64,000 nt of DNA from Barnesiella viscericola DSM 18177. Its GTDB lineage: Bacteria > Bacteroidota > Bacteroidia > Bacteroidales > Barnesiellaceae. A program made the translations under genes and the position numbers. Position 1 is the stretch's first letter, and each line of letters begins with the position of its first letter. The stretch covers positions 2,661,001 to 2,725,000 of the forward strand of contig NZ_CP007034.1 in NCBI RefSeq assembly GCF_000512915.1, in the 5' to 3' direction. Below the pieces are notes generated by a model. That model did no database searches. It was not told where the DNA came from and was given only the letters and a program-made list of their open reading frames with translations. Positions 33,576 to 42,664 of this stretch are shown here, one piece after another.

Positions 33576-35018
33576 ATGAAAGATTTTAGTTTACGAGAAG
33601 GAGATGCCAAAACGAGCATCTTCGGGTCTGACGAGATGTTGAAACCTTCGCCCGTAGAGCGTATCCCCGATGCGCCCACCACCCCCGAAATCGCCTACCA
33701 GATGGTCAAGGACGAGACCTTTGCCCAGACGCAACCCCGCCTCAACCTGGCTACCTTTGTCACCACCTACATGGACAAGTATGCGACCAAACTGATGAAC
33801 GAGGCCATCAACATCAACTATATCGACGAGACGGAGTACCCCCGTATCGCCGTCATGAATGCCAAGTGTATCAACATCATGGCCAACCTGTGGAACTCGC
33901 CCGAGGAGGCCAAGTGGAAGAGCGGTGCCGTGGCGATAGGTTCGTCCGAAGCCTGTATGCTGGGCGGTGTCGCCGCCTGGTTGCGCTGGCGCAAGAAACG
34001 TCAGGCACAGGGGAAACCGACCGATAAGCCCAACTTTGTCATCTCGGCAGCCTACCAGATCGTGTGGGAGAAGTTTGCCCAACTGTGGCAAATCGAGATG
34101 CGCGAGGTACCCCTCACCCTCGACAAACCTACCCTTGACCCCGAGGCCGCGCTTAAAATGTGCGACGAGAATACCATCTGCATCGTGCCCATCGAGGGTG
34201 TCACCTGGACGGGACTGAACGACGACGTGGAGCGGCTCGACCACCTGCTCGACGAGTACAACAAGAAGACGGGCTACGACATTCCCATTCACGTCGACGC
34301 CGCTTCGGGCGGATTTATCCTCCCCTTCCTCGACCCGCACAAGAAGTGGGACTTCCGGCTGAAATGGGTTCTCTCCATCAGTACCTCGGGCCACAAGTTC
34401 GGTTTGGTCTATCCCGGTCTGGGCTGGGTCGTATGGCGCGACAAGAAGTATCTGCCCGACGAAATGTCGTTCAGTGTCAACTACCTGGGTGCCGACATCA
34501 CACAAGTGGGGCTTAACTTCTCGCGCCCGGCCGCACAGATTCTGGGCCAATACTACCAGTTCATTCGGTTGGGATTCCAGGGCTACAAGGCAATCCAGTA
34601 CAACAGCATGCAGATTACTCAATACCTGCACGACGAGATAGGCAAGATGAAACCCTTTGTCAATTACAGCGACCGGGTGGAGAATCCGCTCTTCATCTGG
34701 TACATGCACCCCGACTATGCCAAGAGTGCCAAGTGGACCCTGTATGACCTGCAAGACCGCCTGCGCCAGAGCGGCTGGATGGTTCCCGCCTATTCGTTGC
34801 CTCAAAACATCGAGAGCTGCGTGGTCATGCGTATCGTGGTGCGCCAAGGGTTCAGCCGCGACATGGCCGACATGTTGCTGAAAGACATCAACGACGCTGT
34901 GGCCGACCTCGAAAAACTCGAATACCCCACGACCACCCGCATCGCCCAGGAGAAGAATATCGCCGTAGAGAGCACCCTGTTTACTCACACGGGCTATCGC
35001 TGCAAATGTAAAAAATGA
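33576..35018 (+). CDS. gadB: Glutamate decarboxylase
   Basis: 480 residues, about the usual length. The PLP lysine is in STSGHKFG (Lys274) and the PLP-binding aspartate in HVDAASGGFI (Asp241). TSEACMLG-like contact IGSSEACMLGG and the C-terminal HTGYRCKCKK complete the family pattern. It converts glutamate to GABA and consumes a proton, the core of glutamate-dependent acid resistance. It is followed after seven bases by glutaminase, and with the channel and antiporter genes downstream it forms the GAD system known from Bacteroides. Confidence 0.97.
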   Translation: MKDFSLREGDAKTSIFGSDEMLKPSPVERIPDAPTTPEIAYQMVKDETFAQTQPRLNLATFVTTYMDKYATKLMNEAININYIDETEYPRIAVMNAKCINIMANLWNSPEEAKWKSGAVAIGSSEACMLGGVAAWLRWRKKRQAQGKPTDKPNFVISAAYQIVWEKFAQLWQIEMREVPLTLDKPTLDPEAALKMCDENTICIVPIEGVTWTGLNDDVERLDHLLDEYNKKTGYDIPIHVDAASGGFILPFLDPHKKWDFRLKWVLSISTSGHKFGLVYPGLGWVVWRDKKYLPDEMSFSVNYLGADITQVGLNFSRPAAQILGQYYQFIRLGFQGYKAIQYNSMQITQYLHDEIGKMKPFVNYSDRVENPLFIWYMHPDYAKSAKWTLYDLQDRLRQSGWMVPAYSLPQNIESCVVMRIVVRQGFSRDMADMLLKDINDAVADLEKLEYPTTTRIAQEKNIAVESTLFTHTGYRCKCKK

Positions 35019-35025
35019 GACAGGC

Positions 35026-35991
35026 ATGAAAAAGGAGATTTCAATCACTCAAATCGAACAGGCCGTGCACGAAGCGCACGACCTCTACCGCGACAACCAC
35101 GACGGCAAGAATGCCGACTACATTCCCTACCTCGCCGGTGTCGACAGCCAGCTGTTCGGCATCAGCGTGTGCCTCACCGACGGACATATCATCGAGGTGG
35201 GCGACACCCAGTACCGGTTTGGCATTGAATCGGTTTCCAAGGTACACACCGCCATACTGGTGCTGCGCCAATACGGGGCCGACAAACTGCTCTCGATGAT
35301 CGGGGCCGACGCTACGGGTCTGCCCTTCAACTCGATTGTGGCCATCTTGCTGGAAAACGACCACCCCTCCACGCCTCTGGTCAACGCCGGAGCCATCGCA
35401 GCGTGCAGCATGGTGCAGCCCACGGGCAATGCCATTGCCAAGTGGAAGGCCATTGTCGACAACATTACCCTGCTGTCGGGCAGCGCACCCGTGCTGATTG
35501 ACGAGCTGTACAAGTCGGAGTCGGAGACCAACTTCAACAACCGCTCCATCGCCTGGCTGTTGAAGAACTACAACCGCATCTACGACGACCCCGACCTGTC
35601 GCTCGACCTCTATACCCGCCAGTGTTCGCTGGGCATCACGGCCGAGCAGCTGTCGGTGTGCGGGGCGACCATCGCCAACAAGGGGGTCAATCCCAAGACG
35701 GGTCAACAGGTGTTCGACGCCTCGCTGGCGCCCAAGATTACCTCGCTCATTTCGACCGTAGGCTTCTACGAGCGCACGGGCGACTGGCTCTACACGTCGG
35801 GCATACCGGCCAAGTCGGGCGTGGGTGGTGGCATTCTGGGTGTACTGCCGGGCGTGATGGGCATCTCGGCCTTTGCACCGCCCATCGACGAGGCGGGCAA
35901 TTCGGTCAAGGCCCAACTGGCCGTGCGCTATATCATGAACAAGCTGGGGCTGTCGGTATTCAGTGGCGACTCGGTAACGATAACCGTCTGA
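35026..35991 (+). CDS. glsA: Glutaminase A
   Basis: 321 residues. Serine-dependent beta-lactamase-like glutaminase: the SxxK motif is ESVSKV (Ser69, Lys72). LVNAGAIAACSM, SETNFNNRSIAW and KSGVGGGILGVLPG are conserved blocks. It supplies glutamate and ammonia from glutamine; ammonia itself captures protons. Its position directly after the decarboxylase gene indicates one acid-resistance operon, ending at the strong terminator at 36013-36050. Confidence 0.95.
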   Translation: MKKEISITQIEQAVHEAHDLYRDNHDGKNADYIPYLAGVDSQLFGISVCLTDGHIIEVGDTQYRFGIESVSKVHTAILVLRQYGADKLLSMIGADATGLPFNSIVAILLENDHPSTPLVNAGAIAACSMVQPTGNAIAKWKAIVDNITLLSGSAPVLIDELYKSESETNFNNRSIAWLLKNYNRIYDDPDLSLDLYTRQCSLGITAEQLSVCGATIANKGVNPKTGQQVFDASLAPKITSLISTVGFYERTGDWLYTSGIPAKSGVGGGILGVLPGVMGISAFAPPIDEAGNSVKAQLAVRYIMNKLGLSVFSGDSVTITV

Positions 35992-36012
35992 CCTGCTCAC
36001 CTCTCCTCACAA

Positions 36013-36050
36013 AACGAGAGCCGGGGAATTCCCCCCGGCTCTCGTTGTTT
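36013..36050. terminator. Bidirectional terminator
   Basis: AACGAGAGCCGGGG (36013-36026) pairs perfectly with CCCCGGCTCTCGTT (36033-36046). Followed by GTTTTAT on plus and TTTTG on minus. Sits between the convergent glsA and channel genes. Confidence 0.88.
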
Positions 36051-36121
36051 TATCGGTACATCAAGTTTTCATGAAAGGGTAGGGTAGCCCGGCATTCCTG
36101 AGCCAGGGGAGTCGACGGTGG

Positions 36122-36823
36122 TCAGGCCCCCTCCTTCGACTGGGCGGTCCGCTGTACCAGATTGGTGACGTAGACGGTAAAGATGGGGAACATCATCATG
36201 CCCAGAGCCGCCAACACGACCGACAGGATTTTGCCGGTAGCCGTGACGGCATAGATGTTCGACCCCACGGTGGTCACGTCCATGAAGGCCCACCACAGGG
36301 CGTCGGTATAGTGGGCCACCAGCGGATTGGTGTCGTGTTCCATCACGAAAAAGAGCAGGCTCGAAAAGTAGACGGTGGCCAACAGCATGGTCAGATACGA
36401 GACCAACAGGCTCGACGCCCGGTTGCGAGTGAACCACCCCACCACGATGGCCAGGGCATACCCGCTGCGCACCAGTGGAATGAAGCGCAGGAAGTAGGCT
36501 GCCTGGGGCGAAAAGTCGATGTGCAGGTAGGTGATGATGTTCAGGTAGGGTATCGACACGAGAAAGAAGACAAAGTGGGTTTTCAGGTAGTACCACTTGC
36601 GGGACGAGAGTGCCAGCTCCAGCAGGAAATCGAGCATGAAGAGTGTGCACACCCACAACTGTATGGTCAGATAGTTGCCCTGGTTGAGGAACAGGAGGTT
36701 GCGGAAGGTATCGACCGAGATGGTGACCACGAGAAATACCGACAACAACAGAATGGCGATGTGCAGTGCGCCGTAGACTTTCGACTCGTACCGTCGCCAG
36801 CCTTGCGAGATAGAATTTTCCAT
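36122..36823 (-). CDS. Ion channel protein, voltage-gated potassium channel-like
   Basis: 233 residues from the ATG at 36823. Six membrane segments: four N-terminal ones form a voltage-sensor-like part, though the fourth (LRFIPLVRSGYALAIVVG) has few arginines. Then come the pore pair with pore helix ALWWAFMDVTTVGSNIYAVT. The selectivity filter reads TTVGSN in place of TVGYG. Tail MMMFPIFTVYVTNLVQR. Potassium channels occur in the GAD clusters of Bacteroides, where ion flux may balance charge during acid stress. Here the gene is on the opposite strand, divergent from the antiporter gene. Confidence 0.82.
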   Translation of the reverse strand: MENSISQGWRRYESKVYGALHIAILLLSVFLVVTISVDTFRNLLFLNQGNYLTIQLWVCTLFMLDFLLELALSSRKWYYLKTHFVFFLVSIPYLNIITYLHIDFSPQAAYFLRFIPLVRSGYALAIVVGWFTRNRASSLLVSYLTMLLATVYFSSLLFFVMEHDTNPLVAHYTDALWWAFMDVTTVGSNIYAVTATGKILSVVLAALGMMMFPIFTVYVTNLVQRTAQSKEGA

Positions 36824-36929
36824 TTTTTCTTCCTTTATAATTTCACGCCGGTAAAACAACAAGCGGCCGATGTTTGTTTATCTGCATGAATGTGGCTGCT
36901 CCACGCTACAACACTTAATTAAATCGCTT

Positions 36930-38582
36930 ATGGCAAACATCGCTAAATCTGTCAAACTGGGCGTATTCACGCTCGCTATCATGAATGTTACGGCGGTAGT
37001 CTCCCTGCGGGGGTTGCCGGCCGAGGCCGAATATGGGGTAAGCTCGGCCTTCTACTATCTGTTCGCCGCACTGGTATTCCTCATTCCCACGGCTCTGGTC
37101 GCCGCCGAACTGGCCGCCATGTTTCAAGACAAGCAGGGCGGTGTGTTCCGCTGGGTGGGCGAGGCCTTCGGCAAGAAGGCCGGCTTCCTGGCCATCTGGC
37201 TACAATGGATCGAGAGTACCATCTGGTACCCTACGGTGCTGACCTTCGGCGCCGTGGCCATCGCCTTCATCGGCATGGACCACACGGGCGACATGCTGCT
37301 GGCCTCGAACCGTTTCTACACCCTGGCGGTAGTCCTGTTTATCTACTGGCTGGCTACCTTCATCTCGTTGAAGGGCCTCGACTGGGTGGGCAAGGTAGCC
37401 AAGATAGGCGGTCTGGTGGGAACCATCATTCCGGCCGGTCTGCTGGTCGTCCTGGCCATCGTCTATCTGGCCATGGGCGGCAAATCGCAAATGGACTTTT
37501 CGGGCAGTTTCCTCCCCGACTTCTCCAACTTCGACAACCTGGTGCTGGCGGCCAGTATCTTCCTCTTCTACGCCGGTATGGAGATGGGTGGTATCCACGT
37601 GAAGGATATCAACAACCCCTCCAAAAACTACCCGAAGGCGGTCTTTATCGGGTCGGCCATCACGGTGCTCATCTTCGTGTTGGGAACCTTTGCGCTGGGT
37701 ATCATCATTCCGCAAAAGGATATTAACCTCACACAGAGTCTGCTGGTGGGATTCGACAACTATTTCAACTTCATCATGGCTTCGTGGCTCTCGCCGGTCA
37801 TCGCCATTGCGCTGGCCTTCGGGGTGCTGGCCGGTGTGCTCACCTGGGTAGCCGGTCCTTCGAAAGGTATCTTTGCCGTGGGACGGGCCGGGTATCTGCC
37901 TCCCTTCTTCCAAAAGACCAACAAGATTGGGGTACAGAAGAATATCCTCTACCTGCAAGGTGCCGCCGTCACGCTGCTGAGTCTGCTCTTCGTGGTGATG
38001 CCCTCGGTGCAGAGTTTCTACCAGATTATGTCGCAACTCACGGTGGTGCTCTACCTCATCATGTACATGCTCATGTTCTCGGCCGCCATCTACCTGCGGT
38101 ATAACATGAAGAAGAGCAACCGCCCCTTCCGCATCGGCGGCAAGGGCAACGGCATGATGTGGTTCATCGGCGGACTGGGATTCCTGGGCTCGCTGCTGGC
38201 CTTCGTGCTGAGTTTCATACCCCCCAGCCAAATATCGGTGGGCAGCAACGCCGTGTGGTTCTCGGTGCTCATCATCGGTACCCTCGTCGTGGTCATCGCC
38301 CCCTTCATCATCTACGCCTCGCGCAAACCGAGCTGGACCAACAAGGATAGCCAGTTCGAACCCTTCCACTGGGAGGAGGGTGCGACGGCTCCCGCTACCT
38401 CGACCTCCACAACCACTCCGGCCGGGAACTCGGCGACCCACACTACTGCACCAAAAGCCACAGCATCTGCCGACAACACGACGACTACAACCCAAACCTC
38501 GGCCCCGAAACCGACTCCGGGTAACCAACCCGGCACATCGGCGGGGGCGCAGGGAAAAGAGACTACCCACAATCTACAATAA
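36930..38582 (+). CDS. gadC: Glutamate/GABA antiporter with long Thr/Ala/Pro-rich tail
   Basis: 550 residues from the ATG at 36930. Twelve membrane segments of the APC amino-acid transporter fold; NVTAVVSLRGLPAEAEYG near the start and FYAGMEMGGIHVKDINNPSKNYPKA are GadC signatures. It exchanges external glutamate for internal GABA, which completes the acid-resistance cycle with gadB and glsA. After the last helix (about 480) a cytoplasmic tail of about 70 residues starts with WEEGATAPATSTSTTTPAGN and is very rich in Thr, Ala and Pro. In Escherichia coli GadC the C-terminus plugs the channel at neutral pH; the tail here is of a different composition. Confidence 0.93.
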   Translation: MANIAKSVKLGVFTLAIMNVTAVVSLRGLPAEAEYGVSSAFYYLFAALVFLIPTALVAAELAAMFQDKQGGVFRWVGEAFGKKAGFLAIWLQWIESTIWYPTVLTFGAVAIAFIGMDHTGDMLLASNRFYTLAVVLFIYWLATFISLKGLDWVGKVAKIGGLVGTIIPAGLLVVLAIVYLAMGGKSQMDFSGSFLPDFSNFDNLVLAASIFLFYAGMEMGGIHVKDINNPSKNYPKAVFIGSAITVLIFVLGTFALGIIIPQKDINLTQSLLVGFDNYFNFIMASWLSPVIAIALAFGVLAGVLTWVAGPSKGIFAVGRAGYLPPFFQKTNKIGVQKNILYLQGAAVTLLSLLFVVMPSVQSFYQIMSQLTVVLYLIMYMLMFSAAIYLRYNMKKSNRPFRIGGKGNGMMWFIGGLGFLGSLLAFVLSFIPPSQISVGSNAVWFSVLIIGTLVVVIAPFIIYASRKPSWTNKDSQFEPFHWEEGATAPATSTSTTTPAGNSATHTTAPKATASADNTTTTTQTSAPKPTPGNQPGTSAGAQGKETTHNLQ

Positions 38583-38599
38583 AATTCTCATCTTCCCGG

Positions 38600-38628
38600 G
38601 AGAGCCGGCCACGTCGTGGCCGGCTCTC
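38600..38628 (+). terminator. Terminator-like hairpin after gadC
   Basis: GAGAGCCGGCCAC pairs perfectly with GTGGCCGGCTCTC around a three-base loop; only a weak T-rich tail (TGTCTATCT) follows. Confidence 0.7.
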
Positions 38629-38767
38629 TGTCTATCTACCCCTTTATCGCGTCGCCCGAAGCGTCAGAAAAACCGCCCCGGGCAGACCTCCTCGGGTCAT
38701 GCCGTCCGCTCTCCCCGATAGCGGGTTCTCAGAAAAAACGACCGCCTGCTTTGGTTCTTCCCCCGGT

Positions 38768-38864
38768 TTTCACTATCTTTGAATAAGATAGGATTCGGCT
38801 CGGTATGGACCAATTTGAAAACCCTGTTTTCATGGCTCTCTGCTCTCGCCTTTCACTACCTTTG
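38768..38864 (+). repeat. Dispersed promoter-bearing repeat, copy A
   Basis: 97 bases, about 82 percent identical without gaps to 41879-41975. Starts with TTTCACTATCTTTG and ends with TTTCACTACCTTTG, so it carries two -7 boxes (38774-38781 and 38857-38864) 83 bases apart. The second box is 42 bases before the ATG at 38907. Confidence 0.8.
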
Positions 38865-38906
38865 GACAAGGGTCGGGGAATACCGGCCCTCTCAACTTGC
38901 AAACCA

Positions 38907-40061
38907 ATGAAAGCTCCTCGTCTCCTCTCCCTGCTCCTCTCGATGCTCTGCATCGGTGCCGGTGCCGCCCAGTCGTGGTACACCGGTGAGACGCCGTTGC
39001 GTCGGGTGACCGTCCAAAACGGTGTATTGACCGATTGCAACTCGCAGGCCGACAGTTGTGTGATAAATACAACCGCCACGGGAATCAATCCGGGCGAAGG
39101 GGTGCGGCCGGCCATCACCCTCGACATTGCCAACCTGCACAACCGCACCGGCAGGCGGTATGAGGTATTCACCGTCGACTCTGTCGGACAGACCCTGCGA
39201 CAAAAGGTGGAGAATCCGGTATGGGGGGTGGTGTGGGGCTATCGCGACCCTCAGAATCATCACGGCTTGCTGCTGCGAGCCGGGGCCGACGACTTCTACG
39301 GCTACCAGGCTCCCGAGTGGCTCTGCACGATTTATACCGTGGCCCGGGGCGACACGATATTCCACACCCGATGGAAGCGGGTGGTTTCAAACTCGATTCA
39401 CCCCGAGGACGATTACAACCGCCTGCACATCGTGCCGGTGAGTGGCGGATATGAAATTTTTTTGGGCCCGGAGCGGGAATTTCGCCTCGGGGTCTGCCGC
39501 GACGACCGACTCTTTGGCAATCAGGCCGGCATCTGTGTGGGGAGTGGGGCTTGCGTGTGTGTGAAAAACTGGACGGTCACCCCACGAGAGTATCCCGAAC
39601 GGCATGTCATTTGGAGTGCCGACGAACTGGACGAGCTCCTGCGCCAGAGCCATCACCCGGCCGAGGGTTTCTATGAGTTTCTGCAAGCCTCGGCAACCAA
39701 CAGCTACACCCGTCTGGGAGGTAACTACCGACTGGCTATGGTTTCCAGCGGCCCCCACTTTCTGCTGATTTATGTCGAAGGGGCGCAACGGTTTGGCGAC
39801 CAGTGGCAGACGGGTATGGTGAAGGCGGTGCTGGAACCGACAGGGCTCTCCAACCTCTTCAATGTCACCTGGTACGATGCCGAGCACCGGCCGATACGCG
39901 AGGGGGTGAAGGCCATCATTGGCGACAACGGGGTACTCACGATTCATTTCAGCCGCGAAGGGGTAATACTCGAATGGAATCGGGCCATCGGCCCCGACGG
40001 GGAGACCGGTACCGGGAACCACGGTTCGTACCACACGACATCGTTGCTCACGCCACGATAA
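38907..40061 (+). CDS. Secreted protein of unknown function, possible concanavalin-like fold
   Basis: 384 residues from the ATG at 38907, which gives the signal peptide MKAPRLLSLLLSMLCIGAGAAQS; an upstream in-frame ATG at 38805 lies inside the promoter repeat. The central part (GLLLRAGADDFYGYQAPEW, YNRLHIVPVSGGYEIFLG, GICVGSGACVCVKNWTV) has the strand pattern of LamG/concanavalin-like jelly rolls such as the glycan-hydrolase-associated DUF1080 proteins, but no catalytic signature is recognised. The C-terminal quarter (LFNVTWYDAEHRPIREGVKAIIGDNG) is another beta-rich unit. Monocistronic; convergent with proS. Confidence 0.65.
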   Translation: MKAPRLLSLLLSMLCIGAGAAQSWYTGETPLRRVTVQNGVLTDCNSQADSCVINTTATGINPGEGVRPAITLDIANLHNRTGRRYEVFTVDSVGQTLRQKVENPVWGVVWGYRDPQNHHGLLLRAGADDFYGYQAPEWLCTIYTVARGDTIFHTRWKRVVSNSIHPEDDYNRLHIVPVSGGYEIFLGPEREFRLGVCRDDRLFGNQAGICVGSGACVCVKNWTVTPREYPERHVIWSADELDELLRQSHHPAEGFYEFLQASATNSYTRLGGNYRLAMVSSGPHFLLIYVEGAQRFGDQWQTGMVKAVLEPTGLSNLFNVTWYDAEHRPIREGVKAIIGDNGVLTIHFSREGVILEWNRAIGPDGETGTGNHGSYHTTSLLTPR

Positions 40062-40105
40062 TACGAAACTTACTTTTCTCCTGAAATTATCGCCTAAGAA
40101 TAAAA

Positions 40106-40132
40106 GAGGGGGTGCAGTATTTGCACCCCCTC
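40106..40132 (-). terminator. Terminator of proS
   Basis: GAGGGGGTGCA pairs with TGCACCCCCTC around a five-base loop; the minus strand continues TTTTATT. Also lies at the end of the convergent secreted-protein gene. Confidence 0.88.
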
Positions 40133-40161
40133 ATGTGGTTATTTTCAGACTGTCTGTCACA

Positions 40162-41643
40162 TCAATACGAGCGGGCAAAGAGCACGCGGCGAGCCGAGGG
40201 CTTGCCGGTTACCATGCAGACACCCGGCGTGGTATCGCCGTCGAACGGGATACAACGAATCGTAGCCTTGGTCTCCTCCTTGATGCGCTCTTCGGTCTCG
40301 GTTGTGCCGTCCCAGTGAGCCAGAATGAAACCTCCCTCCTCGATCTTCTCCTTGAACTCGTCGTAGCTGTCGACCGTAATCGTGTGCTCCTGACGGAATT
40401 TGAGAGCCTTCTGGAAGATGTTGGCCTGAATCTCGTCGAGCAGACCTTTCACCACCTGTTCGATGTTGTCGACGGGGATTGTCTCCTTCTCCAAGGTATC
40501 GCGGCGCATAATCTCGACCGTACCGTTTTCGAGGTCGCGGGCACCCATCACCAGACGCACGGGTACGCCCTTCAACTCGTAGTCGGCAAACTTGAAGCCG
40601 GGTCGTTTGTTGTCGGCGTTGTCGTACTTGACCGAGATGCCCATGGCACGCAACTTGCCGGCAATCTCGTCGGCCTTCACGTCGATGGCGTGCAATTGTT
40701 CGGCATTCTTATAGATGGGGATAATTACTACCTGAATAGGAGCCAACTTGGGCGGCAACACCAGACCGTTGTCGTCGCTGTGAGTCATGATGAGGGCACC
40801 CATCAAACGGGTGGAAACGCCCCACGAGGTGGCCCATACATATTCGAGTTCGTTGTTCTTGTTGATAAACTGCACGTCGAATGCCTTGGCAAAGTTCTGC
40901 CCGAGGAAGTGCGACGTGCCCGACTGCAAGGCTTTGCCGTCCTGCATCATGGCCTCGATGGTATAGGTGTCGAGGGCGCCGGCGAAACGCTCGTTGGCCG
41001 ATTTCACACCCTTGATGACGGGCACGGCCATGAAGTTCTCGGCAAAGTCGGCATAGACTTCGAGCATGCGACGGGCCTCGGCCTCGGCCTCCTCGCGGGT
41101 GGCGTGGGCGGTGTGCCCCTCTTGCCACAGGAACTCGGCCGTGCGCAGGAAGAGGCGGGTGCGCATCTCCCAGCGGAACACGTTGGCCCACTGGTTGCAC
41201 AGGATAGGCAGGTCACGGTAAGAGTGAATCCAGTTTTTATAGGTGTTCCAGATAATCGTCTCGGAGGTAGGACGAATGATGAGCTCCTCTTCGAGTTTGG
41301 CGGCAGGGTCGACTACCACGCCCGTTCCGTCGGGATTGGTTTTCAGCCGGTAGTGAGTTACCACGGCGCACTCCTTGGCAAAGCCTTCAACGTGTTCGGC
41401 CTCGCGGCTCAGAAACGATTTCGGAATCAACAGCGGGAAGTAGGCGTTCACGTGGCCCGTGGCCTTGAACATGTCGTCGAGCTGACGTTGCATCTTTTCC
41501 CAAATTGCATATCCATAGGGCTTGATTACCATACAGCCCCGCACGGCCGACTGTTCTGCCAGGTCGGCCTTTACTACCAAGTCGTTGTACCATTGCGAAT
41601 AGTTATCGGCACGCTTGGTCAATTCTTTCAACTCTTTTGCCAT
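40162..41643 (-). CDS. proS: Prolyl-tRNA synthetase, short (archaeal/eukaryotic) type
   Basis: 493 residues. Class II motif 1 region [19 protein letters not shown], motif 2 [28 protein letters not shown] and motif 3 near [17 protein letters not shown] are visible. The TSE loop is [12 protein letters not shown]. No editing domain is inserted between motifs 2 and 3, and the C-terminal extension fits the archaeal/eukaryotic-type ProS that Bacteroidota possess. It charges tRNA-Pro in the cytoplasm. Its upstream region carries an inverted partial copy of the promoter repeat, with a TATTTTTG box on minus at 41706-41713. Confidence 0.97.
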   Translation of the reverse strand: MAKELKELTKRADNYSQWYNDLVVKADLAEQSAVRGCMVIKPYGYAIWEKMQRQLDDMFKATGHVNAYFPLLIPKSFLSREAEHVEGFAKECAVVTHYRLKTNPDGTGVVVDPAAKLEEELIIRPTSETIIWNTYKNWIHSYRDLPILCNQWANVFRWEMRTRLFLRTAEFLWQEGHTAHATREEAEAEARRMLEVYADFAENFMAVPVIKGVKSANERFAGALDTYTIEAMMQDGKALQSGTSHFLGQNFAKAFDVQFINKNNELEYVWATSWGVSTRLMGALIMTHSDDNGLVLPPKLAPIQVVIIPIYKNAEQLHAIDVKADEIAGKLRAMGISVKYDNADNKRPGFKFADYELKGVPVRLVMGARDLENGTVEIMRRDTLEKETIPVDNIEQVVKGLLDEIQANIFQKALKFRQEHTITVDSYDEFKEKIEEGGFILAHWDGTTETEERIKEETKATIRCIPFDGDTTPGVCMVTGKPSARRVLFARSY

Positions 41644-41705
41644 TATTTATAGTGGTTTTATTATTTACGAAATAGCTTCTCCCCTTACTCGTCGCAAAGG
41701 ATTTG

Positions 41706-41768
41706 CAAAAATAGGAAAAAATGGGAAAAGGCGAGAGCAAAAACAAATGAAACTTTCATTTTCAAGTT
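41706..41768 (-). repeat. Dispersed promoter-bearing repeat, partial inverted copy C
   Basis: Read on minus, AACTTGAAAA, then TTTGTTTTTGCTCTCGCC, then a TATTTTTG box parallel the right half of the copies at 38768 and 41879, with a few one- or two-base indels. It points towards proS, with the box 62 bases before the proS ATG. Confidence 0.6.
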
Positions 41769-41878
41769 GAAACGCTGTTCGTTCGTACCTCTGCACTCCT
41801 GTTTTCATTCTCTTGTGCAGGGGAGAGTCTGTGGCTCGATCGAGCAAATTATGCAAGCATCTTTGCTTTGCGCTCACC

Positions 41879-41975
41879 TTTCACTATCTTTTCATAAGAT
41901 AGGATTCGGTTCGGTATAGCCAAACTTGAAAACTTCGTTTTCGTTTGTCTCTACTCTCACCTTTCACTATCTTTG
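41879..41975 (+). repeat. Dispersed promoter-bearing repeat, copy B
   Basis: 97 bases, 80 of 97 identical by hand count to 38768-38864. It carries TATCTTTT (41885-41892) and TATCTTTG (41968-41975). The second box has TTTG at 41944-41947 with a 20-base spacer, a full Bacteroidota promoter, 23 bases before the ATG at 41999. Confidence 0.8.
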
Positions 41976-41998
41976 TGCGCCTGAAAGGAGAGAAGAAC

Positions 41999-42658
41999 AT
42001 GAAACGACTGGTTATTTTTGATTTGGACGGAACGTTACTGAACACGATTGCCGATTTGGCCATGAGTACCAACTATGCCTTGCGCTGTTGCGGATTCCCC
42101 GAGCATGAGGTGCAGGAGTATCTCTATTTCGTGGGGAACGGTATTACCAAATTGTTTGAACGGGCCTTGCCCGAGGCATCGCGTTCGACCGAGAATATCG
42201 CGCGCATGCGCACTTGTTTCCTGGAATACTATACCGAACATAATACCGACTGCACCCGTCCCTACGACGGGATTGCACAGCTGCTGGCTACCCTTTCGGC
42301 CCATGGCGTGAAGGTGGCCGTGGCTTCGAACAAATACCAGGCGGGAACCGAGAAACTGATTCGGTATTTCTTCCCCGAGGTACCTTTTGTGGCTGTGCTG
42401 GGGCAGCGCGAGGGGGTACCGGTGAAACCGGCTCCCGACATTGTGTATAACATCATGCAGCGGGCTGGGGTCGAAAAGGCCGACACGTTGTATGTGGGCG
42501 ACTCGGACGTGGATATGTGTACGGCTCGTGCCGCCGGGGTCGAGTCGGCCGGGGTGACCTGGGGATTCCGCGGCCGCGACGAGTTGAGCCGGGCCGGCGC
42601 CTGCCACCTGGTCGATACCCCCGATGCCTTGTTGCCGTTGTGTGGCATCGAGGCTTGA
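41999..42658 (+). CDS. HAD-IA phosphatase, phosphoglycolate phosphatase-like
   Basis: 219 residues from the ATG at 41999. Motif I LVIFDLDGTLLNTIADL (Asp8, Asp10), motif II the serine in VAVASNKY, motif III lysine in PVKPAPDIVY, motif IV YVGDSDVDMCTARAAG. The helical cap and NTIADL box are typical of Gph-type phosphatases. 2-phosphoglycolate is the usual substrate of close relatives, but other phosphosugars are possible. Start chosen because the longer frame begins inside the promoter repeat. Confidence 0.9.
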   Translation: MKRLVIFDLDGTLLNTIADLAMSTNYALRCCGFPEHEVQEYLYFVGNGITKLFERALPEASRSTENIARMRTCFLEYYTEHNTDCTRPYDGIAQLLATLSAHGVKVAVASNKYQAGTEKLIRYFFPEVPFVAVLGQREGVPVKPAPDIVYNIMQRAGVEKADTLYVGDSDVDMCTARAAGVESAGVTWGFRGRDELSRAGACHLVDTPDALLPLCGIEA

Positions 42659-42664
42659 ACCGGT

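Larger units (their letters stand above)
38583..38906. other. Intergenic region with terminator and promoter-bearing repeat
   Basis: 324 bases between gadC and the secreted-protein gene. Holds the gadC terminator (38600-38628) and one copy of the 97-base promoter repeat (38768-38864). The 38805 in-frame start of the next gene lies inside the repeat and is not used. Confidence 0.65.
41644..41998. other. Divergent intergenic region with two promoter-bearing repeats
   Basis: 355 bases between proS (minus) and the HAD phosphatase gene (plus). Holds an inverted partial repeat (41706-41768) facing proS and a full repeat (41879-41975) facing the phosphatase. Sequence between them (about 41790-41878) contains further partial similarity to the repeat. 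No coding frame supported. Confidence 0.7.

Noticed and set aside
33591..35048. 485-codon minus-strand frame opposite glutamate decarboxylase
   Set aside because: Shadow of gadB, whose PLP site and full length are unmistakable.
38583..41998. Promoter-bearing repeats considered as insertion-sequence ends
   Set aside because: No transposase between or near them and no clear target-site duplication; copies are placed as promoters of the adjacent genes.
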